DNA of 15,625 nt. Source: Winogradskyella sp. UBA3174. GTDB taxonomy: Bacteria > Bacteroidota > Bacteroidia > Flavobacteriales > Flavobacteriaceae. Positions 14,748 through 15,625 of this stretch are shown piece after piece. Numbering within the stretch: position 1 is the first letter of the stretch; every line of letters starts with the position of its first letter. The stretch is taken from positions 21,300 through 36,924 of the forward strand of contig NZ_DEXW01000019.1 in the NCBI RefSeq assembly GCF_002364335.1, read 5' to 3'. The notes under the pieces were generated by a model, which saw only the letters and a program-made list of their open reading frames with translations, was not told the origin of the DNA and ran no database searches. Both the position numbers and the translations under genes were made by a program.

Positions 14748-14879
14748 ACAACGTGTTCGTGTATGGTTTTTGCGTTGGCTAGCAACTAAATTAGTAAAAG
14801 AAAACGAGCCAGAAGAAATTCCGAAGGATTTTCTATTAGGCAATTACCAAGCAATTGATTATACATGTTGTTGTGCTTT
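14748..14879 (-). repeat. attC-like intergenic element 10, at the right end of the array
   Basis: The outer boxes ACAACGTGT (14748-14756) and ACATGTTGT (14863-14871) are complementary with one G-T type difference. Inside are TTGGCTAGCAACTAAATTAG, a hairpin AGAAATTCC/GGATTTTCT around GAA, and CAATTGATTATACATG. It is the last element before the + strand XRE gene. The DUF5063-like start is 19 bp from its left box. Confidence 0.72.
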
Positions 14880-14911
14880 CGTTATTTTTCTATTTACTTA
14901 TAGCGTATTGC

Positions 14912-14919
14912 CAAAGATA
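14912..14919 (-). promoter_or_regulatory. Candidate -10 box reading into the array
   Basis: On the - strand this reads TATCTTTG, an exact match to the Bacteroidota TAnnTTTG -10 motif. It would start transcription about 35 bp before element 10, in the direction of all array genes, as a cassette promoter would. No good -33 TTTG was found at the usual spacing, so this remains a candidate. Confidence 0.3.
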
Positions 14920-15029
14920 TATTCTTTCAATGTGAGGATTTATAAAGATTTCTTAAACATAAAATGTATTATTAACTTTCTTGAATTATTATATATTGCG
15001 GTTTAAATTAATATAGGAAAAATTCATTT

Positions 15030-15623
15030 ATGCCAAATGAAAACCCAAGTTTAGGAAATAAAATTAGTGATTCTCGTAAGAAATTAGGCTTATCACAAGA
15101 AGCTCTTGCTGAACAAGCAAATGTATCTTTGAGTACAATACAACGCATAGAAAAAGGGAATGTAAAACCAAGATCGTTTACGATAAAAGTTTTAGCTGAA
15201 ACTTTAGAATTAGATGCTTCAGAATTGTTATCAGACCTTTTAGAAAAAAAAACATCAAAAACTCCATTCTCTGCTTTAAAACGCATGAACCTCTATACAC
15301 TGTTACTGGCTTTTATTCCATTTATTAATCTAGTCATTCCATTTATTGTTTGGAAGATAAACGAAGAAATTAATCCCAAAAATAGCATTGCAGGGAAGAT
15401 ATTAAGTCTTCAATTACTTTGGAGTATTGCTACTATCATAGGAATGGTTGTTGTTCTTTTTTTATCGAACCTTATAATAGGTAGAGCAGGTAATGGACTT
15501 TATATCAGTATTATTTTTTATCTACTCGCTGTGTTATTTAATATTGTTATGATAATTAAAACGTCTTCTAAACTTAATAATGAAGATGAAAAGATACTCT
15601 CATTTATTCCTAATTTATTTTAA
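15030..15623 (+). CDS. XRE-family HTH regulator with DUF4870-like membrane domain
   Basis: The product is 197 residues. The N-terminal Cro/CI-type helix-turn-helix spans about 9-63 (ISDSRKKLGLSQEALAEQA, then SLSTIQRIEKGNVKPRS). A short linker leads to three membrane helices at about 89-108, 124-150 and 157-177, with FIPFINLVIPFIVWKI and SIAGKILSLQLLWSI matching the DUF4870 pattern. It should be a membrane-anchored DNA-binding protein that senses a membrane signal; target genes are unknown. The start ATG has AGGAAA 12 bp upstream. It is divergent from the - strand array and separated from it by element 10 and about 150 bp. The gene is complete, ending 2 bp before the window edge. A decayed relative lies at 2269-2826. 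Confidence 0.85.
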   Translation: MPNENPSLGNKISDSRKKLGLSQEALAEQANVSLSTIQRIEKGNVKPRSFTIKVLAETLELDASELLSDLLEKKTSKTPFSALKRMNLYTLLLAFIPFINLVIPFIVWKINEEINPKNSIAGKILSLQLLWSIATIIGMVVVLFLSNLIIGRAGNGLYISIIFYLLAVLFNIVMIIKTSSKLNNEDEKILSFIPNLF

Positions 15624-15625
15624 CC

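Noticed and set aside
1640..14879. Reading the intergenic repeats as insertion sequences or MITEs
   Set aside because: They lack target duplications and constant termini of a transposon, and their fixed position relative to stop codons and gene orientation fits cassette sites better; a MITE origin is not fully excluded.
14728..15006. A 92-codon + strand frame across element 10
   Set aside because: It runs through a structured repeat and an antisense gene start and has no recognisable protein features.
15008..15286. A 92-codon - strand frame overlapping the XRE gene
   Set aside because: The + strand frame has a clear helix-turn-helix and DUF4870-like helices; the - strand frame is an antisense artefact.

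Overview
The window looks like a stretch of a low-GC Bacteroidota chromosome, most likely a marine Flavobacteriaceae. The base composition is AT-rich, leader sequences are A/T-rich with almost no Shine-Dalgarno sites, the GroEL carries a glycine/methionine tail, and the gene families are typical of that group (Bacteroidota-type dihydroorotase, DUF6090-like protein, GAF histidine kinase with an 'IANKELAFQNEE' coiled coil, DUF4870-type membrane domains). No rRNA, tRNA or CRISPR array was recognised.

Layout. The left edge (1-1599, + strand) is core chromosome: the C-terminal half of groEL with a strong intrinsic terminator, then a DUF6090-like single-pass membrane protein. From about 1640 to 14871 almost every gene is on the - strand. 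The genes sit singly or in pairs, and structured 55-190 bp repeats lie between them. In order along the + strand: a DoxX-like pseudogene and a 5'-truncated XRE-DUF4870 pseudogene fused to an IS3-type orfA remnant; a dihydroorotase; a small unknown gene; a flavodoxin-like NAD(P)H oxidoreductase with a Crp-type regulator; a two-gene histidine kinase operon (GAF-HK and REC-HK); a secreted DUF3108-like protein; a GNAT acetyltransferase; two secreted proteins of unknown function; and a DUF5063-like protein with a small membrane protein. The right edge (15030-15623, + strand) is an intact XRE-DUF4870 gene.

The main discovery-type signal is the repeat series. Read on the gene (-) strand, each site begins within a few bases of a stop codon with an (A)CAAC-type box. 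It continues through one or two internal hairpins and ends in a GTTAG- or GTTG-type box, and the next gene starts about 15-45 bp later. This is the gene-plus-attC topology of integron cassettes. One site (12668-12722) has a textbook attC-like hairpin with an exact RYYYAAC/GTTRRRY box and an extrahelical base. No integron integrase is visible, so the region is best described as an integron-like or integrase-less (CALIN-like) cassette array; that name is an inference. Cassette decay is common: one IS3 remnant, two clear pseudogenes and two short gene fragments.

How the genes could work together. The two histidine kinase genes overlap and probably form one cytosolic phosphorelay. The Crp regulator and the reductase are a likely redox-responsive pair. 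The secreted and membrane proteins of unknown function look like typical cassette cargo and need not cooperate with each other.
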